From NCBI RefSeq assembly GCF_014207355.1, contig NZ_JACHEF010000005.1:248001-312000 (forward strand): 64,000 nucleotides of DNA, in the 5' to 3' direction. A model generated the notes under the pieces. It was not told the origin of the DNA, ran no database searches, and saw only the letters and a program-made list of their open reading frames with translations. The position numbers and the translations under genes were made by a program. This document shows, piece after piece, positions 40,390 to 49,802 of this stretch. Numbering within the stretch: position 1 is the stretch's first letter; each line of letters begins with the position of its first letter. The DNA comes from Mesorhizobium sangaii (GTDB lineage: Bacteria; Pseudomonadota; Alphaproteobacteria; Rhizobiales; Rhizobiaceae).

Positions 40390-40924
40390 CTCGAGCCTCC
40401 GAAACCAGACCGTCGAGAAGCGCATAACCTTCCGGCCAGTCGCCCAGGCCACTGTCGGCATTGATGTGGCCGAATGCGCCGATGACGGCCATGCCGCTGC
40501 CCCACTGCTTCGCCCTCGCCTCGGCATAGTCCGGCGCGCCATAGGGATCATCGGTGCTGGTCACCACCAGCGAGACAAAGCGCAGCCGGCCCTCGGGAAT
40601 CTTGGCAAAGGCCATGCCGTAGGCCGGGAACACGGCCGCCCTCGGATCGGGAACACCGACCAGCAACGCCGCCTTGACCGGGCGCCGCGAGATCTTCTGC
40701 CAATGCGCGATCAGCAGGCAGGACAGGCTGTGCGCGACCAGCACCGGCGGCTCTGGTGCCTCGATCACGGCAGCCTCCAGCGCCGCCAGCCAGTCGGTGA
40801 AATCAGGCAGATCCCAGCTCGAGGGCTGGAACCGCCGCATCGCCGGATTGGCGCTTTCCCAGCGCGATTGCCAGTGGGCTGGGCCCGAACCGCCGCTGCC
40901 GGGCAGGATGATGAAATGCGTCAT
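40361..40924 (-). CDS. RBBP9/YdeN-like alpha/beta hydrolase
   Basis: 187 aa. Start THFIILPGSGGSGPAHWQSRWE, nucleophile Ser in LVAHSLSCLLIAHW, acid in SLVVTSTDDPYGAPDY, and catalytic His in GAFGHINADSGLGDWPEG: the complete serine-hydrolase triad of the YdeN/RBBP9 family. The substrate is unknown; the usual subfamily is small cytosolic hydrolases. The last 29 nt overlap the DUF922 gene. Confidence 0.88.
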   Translation of the reverse strand: MTHFIILPGSGGSGPAHWQSRWESANPAMRRFQPSSWDLPDFTDWLAALEAAVIEAPEPPVLVAHSLSCLLIAHWQKISRRPVKAALLVGVPDPRAAVFPAYGMAFAKIPEGRLRFVSLVVTSTDDPYGAPDYAEARAKQWGSGMAVIGAFGHINADSGLGDWPEGYALLDGLVSEARVSRHSPGQG

Positions 40925-40991
40925 GTCGCCTTGCTCCTATCTTTTCAAGGAGCATAGTGGGTGTCTTGCCACGATCCCGGGAATGGGAAAT

Positions 40992-41019
40992 CATCGGAAA
41001 AGTCGCGGCATTTCCGATG
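40992..41019. promoter_or_regulatory. Inverted-repeat operator upstream of the Lrp-type gene
   Basis: CATCGGAAA (40992-41000), a 10-nt spacer, TTTCCGATG (41011-41019): perfect 9-bp arms, 15 nt before the ATG at 41034. The likely use is autoregulation by the Lrp-type protein. Confidence 0.65.
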
Positions 41020-41033
41020 GATTCAAGGTGGCC

Positions 41034-41513
41034 ATGAAAAACAACGATGAGCGCGCGCCGCTCGACCCCACCGATATCGCCATTGTCGAAGCCATGCAGG
41101 AGAACGGCCGCATCGGCATGTCCGAGCTTGGCCGCCGGGTCGGCCTGTCGCAGCCGGCGACCTCCGAGCGGGTGAAACGGCTGGAGGAGCGCGGGGTCAT
41201 TGCCGGCTACACCGCGGTGGTCGATCCGGCCGCACTTGGCCTCGGCATGATGGCGATCATCCGGGTGCGCACCACGCATGAGCACATCCGGCCCTGCCTG
41301 CAGCAGTTCGCCGAGATGCCGCAGATCACCGAGGTGCACCGGCTGACCGGCGAGGACTGCTTCATCCTGAAAGTGGTCGTCCCCTCGCCGGCGCAGCTTG
41401 AAACCATCGTCGACGCGGTGGCGCGCCACGGCGCGGTCACCACGGCGCTGGTGCTACGCAGCGAGCCGCCGAAGCCAATCGGCCGCGACCTGATCCGGAG
41501 ATCAGGCGGCTAG
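41034..41513 (+). CDS. Lrp/AsnC family regulator
   Basis: 159 aa. An N-terminal helix-turn-helix (DPTDIAIVEAMQENGRIGMS.., LSQPATSERVKRLEERGVI) is followed by a RAM ligand-binding domain (YTAVVDPAALGLGMMAIIRV, VHRLTGEDCFILKVVV). These regulators bind amino acids and form octamers. The frame is open far upstream, but the domain starts here. Divergent from the hydrolase gene at 40924; the palindrome between them may control both. Confidence 0.88.
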   Translation: MKNNDERAPLDPTDIAIVEAMQENGRIGMSELGRRVGLSQPATSERVKRLEERGVIAGYTAVVDPAALGLGMMAIIRVRTTHEHIRPCLQQFAEMPQITEVHRLTGEDCFILKVVVPSPAQLETIVDAVARHGAVTTALVLRSEPPKPIGRDLIRRSGG

Positions 41514-41555
41514 GTCAAAGGGTCTCGCCGCACTGAGGTCCTGCCTGATCCCGCC

Positions 41556-43094
41556 TCACCGGCTGAGATCGAGCGCCGCGCTCAAATCGCCCATCGGCGG
41601 CTGGTCGTTGTTGCGCAGCGCCTTGTCGCGGGCGACGATGCCGGGCAACACTGGCAAATCGTAGCGCGCGGTGATGAAGCGCAGGATCGACGTCGTGTCG
41701 TATTGCGTGTGGTCGACCGTGCCCATCTTCGCATAGGGCGAGATGATGAAGGCAGGGATGCGGTTGCCCGGTCCCCAGCGGTCGGCCTTCGGCGGCGCGA
41801 CATGGTCCCAGAAGCCGCCATTCTCGTCATAGGTGACGACCACCAGCATATGGCTCCATTGCGGGCTTTTCTCCAGATGCGAGACGACGTCGGCGAGATG
41901 CTGGTCGCCGCTCGCCACATCGGCGTAGCCGCCATGCTCGTTGAGATTGCCTTGCGGCTTGTAGAAACTCACCGCCGGCAGCTTGCCGTCGTCGATCGCC
42001 TTGATGAATTCGGCCCCGTCGAGGCCGCCATCCCTAAGATGTTCGGCCCGCGCGGCCGTGCCGGGCGCGTATGCCGCGAAATAGTTGAATGGCTGGTGAT
42101 GGAACTGGAAGTTCGGCACCGGCGTCGCGTTCTTGCCGTCGAGCGCTGCCTGCCAGGCGCCGGAATACCAGGCCCAGCTGACGCCCTTCAGCGACAACAG
42201 ATCGCCGATGGTGATGTCGTGCTGCGGCGGCAGCGTGGTCGGCTGCGCCGGATCGGCAAGTGCCTTGTCGCCGCCTTCGGCCGGCTTGTTGGCGCTCGGC
42301 TGATAGGGCGGCTGCATGGTGTTGACGGCGTGGAAGTCTGGGGTGATGGCGCCGTCATTGACGAATTTCGGCGCGCCGCCGAGCGCCGAGGCCGGCGAAT
42401 TGTCGGCAACCTTCAGCGTCGTGCCATCGGCCTCGACCACGGCGATCTGCCCCTTGACCGGGCTGGTGTCGGCGTTGGGATAGACCGGCACGCAGGCGCA
42501 GGCGAGAATGATGTGGTTGAGGAAGGAGCCGCCGAAGGCGCCCTGGAAGAAATTGTCGGCCAAAACGTATTTCTTCGCCACCGCCCACATCGGCAGCACC
42601 GAGCCGTCATAATGGCCCATCACCAGGCCGCCGGAATCGGCCCAGGCGACGAACATGTCGTTCTTCCCGCCGTCGATCTGCATCTGCTCCTGATAGAAAC
42701 GGTGCCAGAGGTCGCGCGTGATGACGGAGGTCTTCTCGTTGAAGCCGCTGGCGTCGTCGATGGCGAAGCTGGCATTGCTGAGATGCGCCGACTGCGCCTC
42801 GGTCACCGGCGGCGTCACGCCCTTGGCGGTCAACCCGCCCCAGGCCGGCGGCAGTTCGGTCAGCGGCTTGCCGTCGCGGTCGAGCTGGCGCACCTGGCCG
42901 GCCGAAAGATTGGCCAGGCCATTGGCGCCGGGGAAGCCGCCATAGAGATTATCGAAGCTGCGGTTTTCGGCATAGATGACGACGATCGTGTCGATCTTGT
43001 CATAGCCGGGAGGGGCGGCGATGGCTGTAGCCGGAATCGAGGCCAGCGCCGTGCCGGCCAGGCAAACCGAGGTGAAAAACGTGAACCGCGTCAT
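41556..43094 (-). CDS. Acid phosphatase (phospholipase C-like phosphoesterase family)
   Basis: 512 aa with a signal peptide (LAGTALASIPATAIAA). The catalytic start VIYAENRSFDNLYGGFPGAN is the metal-binding motif of the phosphoesterase family that includes phospholipase C and the Burkholderia-type AcpA acid phosphatase; VVTYDENGGFWDHVAPP is the second metal motif. Full length and intact. It should release phosphate in the periplasm. It is divergent from the di-haem peroxidase at 43295, and the pairing recurs in related bacteria. Confidence 0.88.
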   Translation of the reverse strand: MTRFTFFTSVCLAGTALASIPATAIAAPPGYDKIDTIVVIYAENRSFDNLYGGFPGANGLANLSAGQVRQLDRDGKPLTELPPAWGGLTAKGVTPPVTEAQSAHLSNASFAIDDASGFNEKTSVITRDLWHRFYQEQMQIDGGKNDMFVAWADSGGLVMGHYDGSVLPMWAVAKKYVLADNFFQGAFGGSFLNHIILACACVPVYPNADTSPVKGQIAVVEADGTTLKVADNSPASALGGAPKFVNDGAITPDFHAVNTMQPPYQPSANKPAEGGDKALADPAQPTTLPPQHDITIGDLLSLKGVSWAWYSGAWQAALDGKNATPVPNFQFHHQPFNYFAAYAPGTAARAEHLRDGGLDGAEFIKAIDDGKLPAVSFYKPQGNLNEHGGYADVASGDQHLADVVSHLEKSPQWSHMLVVVTYDENGGFWDHVAPPKADRWGPGNRIPAFIISPYAKMGTVDHTQYDTTSILRFITARYDLPVLPGIVARDKALRNNDQPPMGDLSAALDLSR

Positions 43095-43294
43095 GGGAGG
43101 TCCTCATGGCTAGGGTGATGGCTAGAGGGCAATGTATGGCTGAGGCGACGAGCCATGGCTGCAGACGCTAGGTCGATGCCTTGTCACCTTTGTGACATTT
43201 ACCGCCCGTTCGAACACGGTTGCGTGAGCAGCTGGACCGGTCATCAATCCGTTGCAGTGCGGACCTAATTGCCGAACAAACCGGGCTGAACCTC

Positions 43295-44578
43295 ATGACC
43301 GCAAGACGATGGAAAGGCCTGATGATCGCGACCGCCGCGGCATCGATGTCTGGCCTCGCCACGGTCCTGCCCGGCAACGCCGTCAGCGCCGGAAGCGGCA
43401 GTGTCCATCCCGGACCGATGTCGCGCGCGGATGCCTTCGCGCGGGCGCAGGCGCTGACGGCGCTTGGCCGCAAAATGTTCTTCGACCCGTCGCTGTCGGC
43501 TTCAGGCAAGCAATCCTGCTCGTCCTGCCATGACCCGCACCATGCCTTCGGCCCGGCCTCGGCGGCGCCGGTCGAGATGGGCGGGCAAAACCTCGACCAG
43601 CCCGGACTGCGCGCCGTGCCGTCGCTGCGCTACCTTCAGGCGGTGCCAGCCTTCACCGAGCATTTCTACGATTCCGAGGATGAAGGCGACGAGAGCGTCG
43701 ACAACGGCCCGACCGGCGGCCTGACCTGGGACGGCCGCGCCGACCGCGGCCGCGACCAGGCCAAGATCCCGCTGCTGTCGCCATTCGAGATGGCCAACAA
43801 GGATGCCGCCGCCGTCAACGCCGGATTGCGCAAGTCAAGCTATGCCGATGAATTCAAGGCAGCCTTCGGTGACACCGTGTTCGATCATCCAGACGACGCC
43901 TTCGACGCCGCCGCCGAGGCGCTCGGCACCTTCGAGCAGAGCGCCGCCGATTTCTATCCCTACTCCAGCCGCTACGACGCCTTCCTCGCCGGCAAGGCGA
44001 CGCTGTCGGCGCAGGAATTGCGCGGCCGCACGCTGTTCGAGGATGAGACCAAGGGCAATTGCGCCAGCTGCCACCTGAGCGAACCCGCCAAGGATGGCGA
44101 GCCGCCGCAGTTCACCGATTTCGGCCTGATCGCCGTCGCCGTGCCGCGCAACCTGGCCATCGCGGCCAATGCCGACCCCGCCTATTTCGATCTCGGCCTG
44201 TGCGGGCCGCTGCGCACCGACTTCCATGGCCGCCCGGAGTATTGCGGCCTGTTTCGCACGCCGACGCTGCGCAATGTCGCGCTGCGCAAAAGCTTCTTCC
44301 ACAATGGCTATTTCCACACGCTGCGCGACGCGGTCGCCTTCTATGCCAGCCGCGACAGCGATCCCGGCCATTGGTATCCCAAAAACGCCGACGGAACGAT
44401 CCGGCAAAATGACGATTTGCCAAAGGCTTACTGGACCAACCTCAACCAGGATCCGCCCTTCGGCAAGAAGCCCGGCGACAAGCCGGCGCTGACCGACCCC
44501 GAAATTGACGACATCGTCGCCTTCCTGCAAACGCTGACCGATGCCGATCAGCAGGCCGGGGCGGTGCCGGCGAACTGA
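43295..44578 (+). CDS. Di-haem cytochrome c peroxidase (MauG-like)
   Basis: 427 aa from ATG 43295, signal peptide (MIATAAASMSGLATVLPGNAV). Two haem-c sites are visible, CSSCHDPH and CASCHLSE, with the intervening peroxidase text GLTWDGRADR and FRTPTLRNVALRKSFFHNGY. These are periplasmic enzymes that reduce peroxide or, as in MauG, make protein modifications. No methylamine genes are near. The start is weak: the ribosome site is poor and the frame is open to 43220. Confidence 0.88.
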   Translation: MTARRWKGLMIATAAASMSGLATVLPGNAVSAGSGSVHPGPMSRADAFARAQALTALGRKMFFDPSLSASGKQSCSSCHDPHHAFGPASAAPVEMGGQNLDQPGLRAVPSLRYLQAVPAFTEHFYDSEDEGDESVDNGPTGGLTWDGRADRGRDQAKIPLLSPFEMANKDAAAVNAGLRKSSYADEFKAAFGDTVFDHPDDAFDAAAEALGTFEQSAADFYPYSSRYDAFLAGKATLSAQELRGRTLFEDETKGNCASCHLSEPAKDGEPPQFTDFGLIAVAVPRNLAIAANADPAYFDLGLCGPLRTDFHGRPEYCGLFRTPTLRNVALRKSFFHNGYFHTLRDAVAFYASRDSDPGHWYPKNADGTIRQNDDLPKAYWTNLNQDPPFGKKPGDKPALTDPEIDDIVAFLQTLTDADQQAGAVPAN

Positions 44579-44721
44579 TTGCCCGGGCCTGCGAATGCCC
44601 AGTCCGACTTTCTCGCACCGGCGTGCTGCGGCGCTGGGATGGACTTTCGCAATAGCGCTTCCTCATTAGCGCTTCCTAAACTGCTCTGGAGTATCCCTCA
44701 CCAATTGATGGTGGGACGCCG

Positions 44722-47166
44722 ATGAACGCATTCTGGCGAGCAGTCGGATTTTTTGTGATCCTTGTAACCGGCGCAGCGATGCTGGCGGCCTTGCATATCG
44801 ACGCCCAGCGGAACTTCGCGCTTGCCAAGGAACGCTACATCGAGAACTCCCAGGCGGCGGCCAGGACAACCGCCAAGACGGTCGAAGACGCCTTGCGGGC
44901 CGTCTACGAGAATGTGCGCACGCTGAGCTACCTGCCAAGCGTCCGAAACCTCGACCGGCATGGCACCAACCTCGGCGACGAGGGCCGCGCGACAATCCAG
45001 CAGATCTACAACAACCTCGCCAACAACGTCTCCATTTCCGAGGTCTACTTCCTGCCGCTGGATTTCGACCCCGACCGCTTTGATGCGGTGACCGGAAAGC
45101 TCGAGGAGCCGATCCTCCAGTTCGACCAGCTGATCGTGAATGCCAGGGCGCGGTCCGATGCCGCCGCAGGCGCAAAGTCCGCAAAGCTTGACCAGAACAC
45201 CCTGACCCGGCCCGCCGAAGAGGTCGAGACCTATGAGTACCAGGAACTGGCCAAACAGCTCGCCTGGCTGAAGGCGAACTATCCGAATTCGAGCGCCATA
45301 GACGGGCTGAACGTGCCGATCATTGGCACGAAGGAGCTCATCACCTGCGACAACACCGATTTCATCCACACCGGCAATGACGCGGATCGCTCCGGTTTCA
45401 TCCTTTCGGTCCCGGTCTTCGGCCAGGATGGCAGCCTGCGCGGCTCCGTCTCGGCAATCATGCTCACCTCGGCGCTGAGGAAACTGTTGCCGAGCAGCGA
45501 CTATGTCATCGTCAATTCAGGCTACGGATTTGAATCCGACCAGCACAAGATGTCGACGGCCCTGGCGGCGGATTCCCGTGCCTTCACGGCGGCCGATCCC
45601 AATCTGATCTATTCCGAAGTCATCCCGCTCTCGCTCAACGATCCCAGAAGCGCCTGGCGCCTCTGGGCCGGTTTTCCCAACAGCAGATACGACAGCAACA
45701 TGGACGCCCTGTCCGTGCGGCAATTCGAACTGGCCGGTTATGCGGCGGTCGCGGTGGTCACGCTGCTGGCGCTGGCCTGCTGGTATGCGATCGGGCGCAC
45801 GATGATGATGCAGACCGATGCCGCCGAGACTTTGGAGCGGCGGGTCGAGGAACGCACCGCCGAGATCCAGCACCTTGCCACACATGACATTCTCACCGGC
45901 CTACCCAACCGGGGCCTCCTGGCCGACACGATGGACGAGGCGCTGAGAAGCCTCAGGGATGGAGAGAAGCTGGCCGTCCATTGCGTCGATCTCGACCGTT
46001 TCAAACCGGTCAATGACACGCTCGGCCATCCGATCGGCGATGAGGTTCTCGGTGCGGTGGCGAGGCGCCTGAAGCAGCAGGCGGGTGAAACCGCCATGGT
46101 CGCGAGAACCGGAGGCGACGAGTTCGTCATCCTCCAGCTCCTGATCGATGGCGACGACGAGGCGGGTGTGCTGGCGAGCCGGGTCATTCATGCCCTGGCC
46201 GGCGAATTCTTGATACAGGGCCACAAGATCAACATCGGCAGCAGCATCGGCATCGCTGTCTTCCCGGACGACGGACAAAGTTCGGAAATCCTCATCCGCA
46301 ATGCCGACCTTGCCTTGTACAAAGCCAAGATGGAAGGCCGTGGGACCTGCAGGTCGTTCGAGCCGGGAATGGACGCAAGACTGCAGGAGCGGCGCCAACT
46401 CGAATCCGAACTGGCTATCGGCGTCGCAAACGAGCAGTTCGTCGTGTATTATCAACCGCTGCACGACGCAAAGACCTCGAAACTCACCGGCTTCGAAGCC
46501 CTGGTGCGATGGAACCATCCGCGCCTCGGCCTGCTGCCGCCGTCGGAATTCATCCCGATGGCCGAGGAGACGGGCGTCATCGACACGCTTGGTGAGTGGA
46601 TCATGCTGCGTGCGTGCGCCGACGCCGCCAAATGGCCCCTGCCCGTCAAGGTCGCGGTCAATCTCTCGCCGGCCCAGTTCAAACAGCAGGGGCTGCCGCT
46701 TCAGGTTGCCGCGGCGCTCGCGGCTTCGAACCTGCTGCCATCACGGCTCGAACTGGAGATCACCGAGTCGGTGCTGCTGGCGCACAATGAAAACACGATA
46801 ACGACGCTGCACAGCCTGCGCGACCTCGGCGTCAGCATAGCCATGGACGATTTCGGCACCGGCTATTCCTCGCTGAGCTATCTCAGGTCGTTCCCGTTCA
46901 ACCGCATCAAGATCGACCGCAGCTTCGTCAGCCTGATGTGCGAGAGCAGCGAAAGCCGGGCAATCGTCAAGGCCGTCGCCGAACTTGGCAGCACGCTCGG
47001 CATGACCACGACCGCGGAAGGCGTCGAGACCGAGGACCAGTTCAGGCTGGTCAGGGAGAATGGCTGCACGGATGTCCAGGGCTGGTTCTTTGGCCGTCCA
47101 ATGCCGGCATCCGAGCTTCATACGCTTTTCGAAGAGCCGGAACAGCGAGGCGCCTTGACCGCGTAG
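44722..47166 (+). CDS. Membrane GGDEF-EAL cyclic-di-GMP enzyme
   Basis: 814 aa. An N-terminal membrane helix, a periplasmic sensor region (about residues 30-330), a second helix (YAAVAVVTLLALACWYAIG), a GGDEF domain with an intact TGGDEF near residue 463, and an EAL domain starting with FEALVRW near residue 591 and carrying DDFGTGYSSL and EGVET. Both active sites look competent. It could make or degrade c-di-GMP depending on its periplasmic signal; a PilZ-like protein is encoded at 20669. It is followed by a repeat-like GTGTTGAGAT motif. Confidence 0.92.
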   Translation: MNAFWRAVGFFVILVTGAAMLAALHIDAQRNFALAKERYIENSQAAARTTAKTVEDALRAVYENVRTLSYLPSVRNLDRHGTNLGDEGRATIQQIYNNLANNVSISEVYFLPLDFDPDRFDAVTGKLEEPILQFDQLIVNARARSDAAAGAKSAKLDQNTLTRPAEEVETYEYQELAKQLAWLKANYPNSSAIDGLNVPIIGTKELITCDNTDFIHTGNDADRSGFILSVPVFGQDGSLRGSVSAIMLTSALRKLLPSSDYVIVNSGYGFESDQHKMSTALAADSRAFTAADPNLIYSEVIPLSLNDPRSAWRLWAGFPNSRYDSNMDALSVRQFELAGYAAVAVVTLLALACWYAIGRTMMMQTDAAETLERRVEERTAEIQHLATHDILTGLPNRGLLADTMDEALRSLRDGEKLAVHCVDLDRFKPVNDTLGHPIGDEVLGAVARRLKQQAGETAMVARTGGDEFVILQLLIDGDDEAGVLASRVIHALAGEFLIQGHKINIGSSIGIAVFPDDGQSSEILIRNADLALYKAKMEGRGTCRSFEPGMDARLQERRQLESELAIGVANEQFVVYYQPLHDAKTSKLTGFEALVRWNHPRLGLLPPSEFIPMAEETGVIDTLGEWIMLRACADAAKWPLPVKVAVNLSPAQFKQQGLPLQVAAALAASNLLPSRLELEITESVLLAHNENTITTLHSLRDLGVSIAMDDFGTGYSSLSYLRSFPFNRIKIDRSFVSLMCESSESRAIVKAVAELGSTLGMTTTAEGVETEDQFRLVRENGCTDVQGWFFGRPMPASELHTLFEEPEQRGALTA

Positions 47167-47216
47167 GCACCACCAACGGGGCCGTGGAGCGCCAACCGGT
47201 CTAGGGTGTGTTGAGA

Positions 47217-48275
47217 TTACTGCGTGTCCGCGTGCGCCCTCAACTCCGCCCGCTTCTCGTCCGACACCACGGCGAGGTCGAGCACCTTCTGCAGGCCGGC
47301 GGCGTGGCGAAAGCTGGGTTCGCTCTGCACGCCGCTGGTGACGGCGTCGACGAACCGCTGGTAGTTGGTTGGCACCGTGCCGGCGTCGAGCTCTTCCCAT
47401 TTGGCATTCTCGACATTCTCACCGACGCAGGCCTTGAGCGCCGAACCGTCGAGATTGTGCACCACCTCGATGCCGCCTCTGTCGCCATAGATGCGCAGGC
47501 GCAGTTCGTTGAGATGGCCGGTCGCCCAGCGGCTGGCATGCACCACGCCGAAGGCACCGTTGGAAAAATCCAGCGTCATGGCGAAGCTGTCATTGGCGTC
47601 GAGTTCGTACTCGCCGATGCGGTTGCCGGGCGCCTTGTCGAAGGCGCGCAGCCGGCAGAAGACATGGTCGATGTCGAGAGCGGCACCATAGCTGGCGAAA
47701 TCGAGGATGTGGATGCCGACATCGCCGAGCACGCCGTTCGAGCCATGGCCGCGTGACAAGCGCCAGAGCCATTTCGGATCGGTATGCCAGTCGCCCCAGA
47801 ATTTCGACACCAGCCAGCTTTGCAGATAGGACGCCTCGACATGCCTGACCGTGCCGATTTCGCCAGCCTGCACCATCTGGCGGGCCTTCTGCAGCGCCGC
47901 GACATTGCGATAGGTGAGGTTGACCATGTTGACGAGGCCGGCAGCCTCGGCGGCATCCGCCATCTCGCTGGCCTTGCCGAAGTTCTCTGCCAGCGGCTTC
48001 TCGCACAGCACCGGCTTGCCGGCGGCGATCAGCGCCATGGTAGTCGGGTGATGGATGCGGTCCGGCGTGACATTGGCCACCGCGTCGAAGCCGCCCCAAG
48101 TCAGCGCATCCTCCAGCGAGGTAAAGCGGTTGGGGATGTTGAAGCCGTCGGCGAATTCACCAACGCGCGCCGCGTCGACATCGACGGCGCCGACGATGTC
48201 GACGCCCTCGATGGCGTTGAACCGCTTTGCATGTTCCTGCGCCATCCAGCCGGTGCCGAGTATCAAAAGCCGCAT
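47217..48275 (-). CDS. Gfo/Idh/MocA family oxidoreductase
   Basis: 352 aa. The Rossmann start LLILGTGWMAQEHAKRFNAI and the EKPLAENFGKASEMADAAE motif (catalytic Lys after E-K-P) identify the family of NAD(P)-dependent sugar or inositol dehydrogenases. The substrate is unknown. ATG 48275 is preceded by AAGGAGC. It may be co-transcribed with the SDR gene upstream (101 nt gap), giving two oxidoreductases in one unit. Confidence 0.88.
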   Translation of the reverse strand: MRLLILGTGWMAQEHAKRFNAIEGVDIVGAVDVDAARVGEFADGFNIPNRFTSLEDALTWGGFDAVANVTPDRIHHPTTMALIAAGKPVLCEKPLAENFGKASEMADAAEAAGLVNMVNLTYRNVAALQKARQMVQAGEIGTVRHVEASYLQSWLVSKFWGDWHTDPKWLWRLSRGHGSNGVLGDVGIHILDFASYGAALDIDHVFCRLRAFDKAPGNRIGEYELDANDSFAMTLDFSNGAFGVVHASRWATGHLNELRLRIYGDRGGIEVVHNLDGSALKACVGENVENAKWEELDAGTVPTNYQRFVDAVTSGVQSEPSFRHAAGLQKVLDLAVVSDEKRAELRAHADTQ

Positions 48276-48376
48276 TTTTTGCTCCTTGGAGATATCAGAA
48301 TCCGTCTTCTCACAGGCGCTGCCAGATCGCCTTCAGCGGCGAACGCAGGAAGGGGCAGCCTCCTTCGGTCGCCGCC

Positions 48377-49081
48377 TCAGATAGCGCGAATGATGCCGCC
48401 GTCGACGCGGATGTTCTGGCCGGTGATGTAGCCTGCGCCTTCGGAAGCCAGGAAGGCGATGGTCGCGGCGATCTCTTCGGAGGTGCCGTAGCGCTGCATC
48501 GGCACGCTGTCGCGGCGCTCCTCTGTGGCCGGCAGGCTGTCGATCCAGCCGGGCAAAACGTTGTTCATGCGCACATTGTCTGATGCATAGGTGTTGGCGA
48601 AGATCTTGGTGTAGGCGGCAAGCCCGGCGCGGAACACCGCCGAGGTCGGGAACATCGGGCTTGGCTCGACCACCCAGGCGGTCGAGATGTTGATGATGGC
48701 GCCGCCCTTCTGCTTGACCATTTGCGGTGCCACGATGCGCACCGGCCGGATGACGTTCAGCAGGTAGACATCCATGCCGGTGTGCCACTGCTCGTCCGTG
48801 ATATCGAGGATCGGCGCGCGCGGCCCGTGGCCGCCGCTGTTGACCAGCACGTCGATGCGGCCATAGCGCTCCAGCGTCAGGTCGACGAGGCGCTGCAGAT
48901 CGTCATTCGACTGGTTGGACCCGGTGACGCCGAGGCCGCCAAGCTCCTTGGCCAGCGCTTCGCCCTTGCCGGACGACGACAGGATGGCGACGTTGAAGCC
49001 ATCCGCCGCCAGGCGCTTCGCCGCCGCCGCACCCATGCCGCTTCCGCCAGCCACGACGACAGCTGTTTTTTCTGAACTCAT
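48377..49081 (-). CDS. Short-chain dehydrogenase/reductase with altered active site
   Basis: 234 aa. Rossmann motif VVAGGSGMGAAAAKRL, the NSGGHG strand end (normally NNAG), Ser in INISTAWVVE, and a C-terminal GQNIRVDGG. The usual catalytic Y-x-x-x-K is missing: the equivalent stretch reads PTSAVFRAGL, giving Ser or Thr for Tyr and Arg for Lys. It may therefore act on an unusual substrate or be non-catalytic. Upstream gene neighbours are an Lrp regulator and an ornithine-cyclodeaminase homologue. Confidence 0.82.
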   Translation of the reverse strand: MSSEKTAVVVAGGSGMGAAAAKRLAADGFNVAILSSSGKGEALAKELGGLGVTGSNQSNDDLQRLVDLTLERYGRIDVLVNSGGHGPRAPILDITDEQWHTGMDVYLLNVIRPVRIVAPQMVKQKGGAIINISTAWVVEPSPMFPTSAVFRAGLAAYTKIFANTYASDNVRMNNVLPGWIDSLPATEERRDSVPMQRYGTSEEIAATIAFLASEGAGYITGQNIRVDGGIIRAI

Positions 49082-49208
49082 CTGATTTTCCTTCTCGGGT
49101 TGGCGGACGGGCCTTGGCAGTTGGCGGTGTATAGCCGGTTTCGTCAGCCAGTTCGAACCAGAAAGCCTGAACCAGCATGCAGAAAAACTCTCCCATGGCG
49201 CTGGGAAC

Positions 49209-49670
49209 TCAGACGGGCAAAAGGGCGTCTGGCTTCACATTGGCGATCGAGGCGTAGGTGTGCGTTTCCCGGACGCCGGGCAGCGGCAGGATGACCCGCT
49301 GCAGGAAATCCTGGAACACCGCCATGTCGGCGATGCGCGCCTTGACCAGATAGTCGAAACCGCCGACCACCATGTGGCATTCGATGATCTCGGGCGCCCG
49401 CAGCACCGCCTCGGCGAAGCGGTCGAAGACTTGCGGCGCCGTATGGTCGAGCCGCACCTCGATGAAGACGAGCTGTGCCTGCCCGATCCTGGCCGGGTCC
49501 AGAATGGCACGCACCGCGCGAATGAAGCCTTCGGCGAACAGCCGCTTGACGCGCTGCGCCGCCCCTGTCGGCGACAACCCAACCCGCCGCGCCAGATCGA
49601 GCGTCGTACGGCGGCCATCCTCCTGCAACAAGCGCAGCAGCGAGCGGTCGATACGGTCGAGATCATCCAT
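49209..49670 (-). CDS. Lrp/AsnC family regulator
   Basis: 153 aa from ATG 49670 (a GTG at 49682 is possible). Helix-turn-helix LSPTGAAQRVKRLFAEGFI, then the RAM domain (AVRAILDPARIGQAQLVFIE, VVGGFDYLVKARIADMAVF). It is divergent from the ornithine-cyclodeaminase homologue and the operator palindrome lies between them, so it is the likely regulator of that gene, possibly responding to an amino acid. Confidence 0.88.
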   Translation of the reverse strand: MDDLDRIDRSLLRLLQEDGRRTTLDLARRVGLSPTGAAQRVKRLFAEGFIRAVRAILDPARIGQAQLVFIEVRLDHTAPQVFDRFAEAVLRAPEIIECHMVVGGFDYLVKARIADMAVFQDFLQRVILPLPGVRETHTYASIANVKPDALLPV

Positions 49671-49700
49671 TTCAGGATTCACACTTTTGACCCAGAGTAA

Positions 49701-49715
49701 GCGTGATAGTCACGC
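49701..49715. promoter_or_regulatory. Palindromic operator between Lrp and cyclodeaminase genes
   Basis: GCGTGA-TAG-TCACGC, a perfect 6-bp inverted repeat in the 120-bp divergent region; a second half site TCACGC is at 49741-49746. Confidence 0.6.
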
Positions 49716-49802
49716 CGAAATCGCAAAAACAGCATATTTCATCACGCCGTCAGATCGCAATACCGTTGCCGTGCACTCCAGCCGACAACGAAAGCGGAAC
49801 CC

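Noticed and set aside
41703..43118. 471-codon plus-strand frame
   Set aside because: Antisense of the acid phosphatase gene; no domain.
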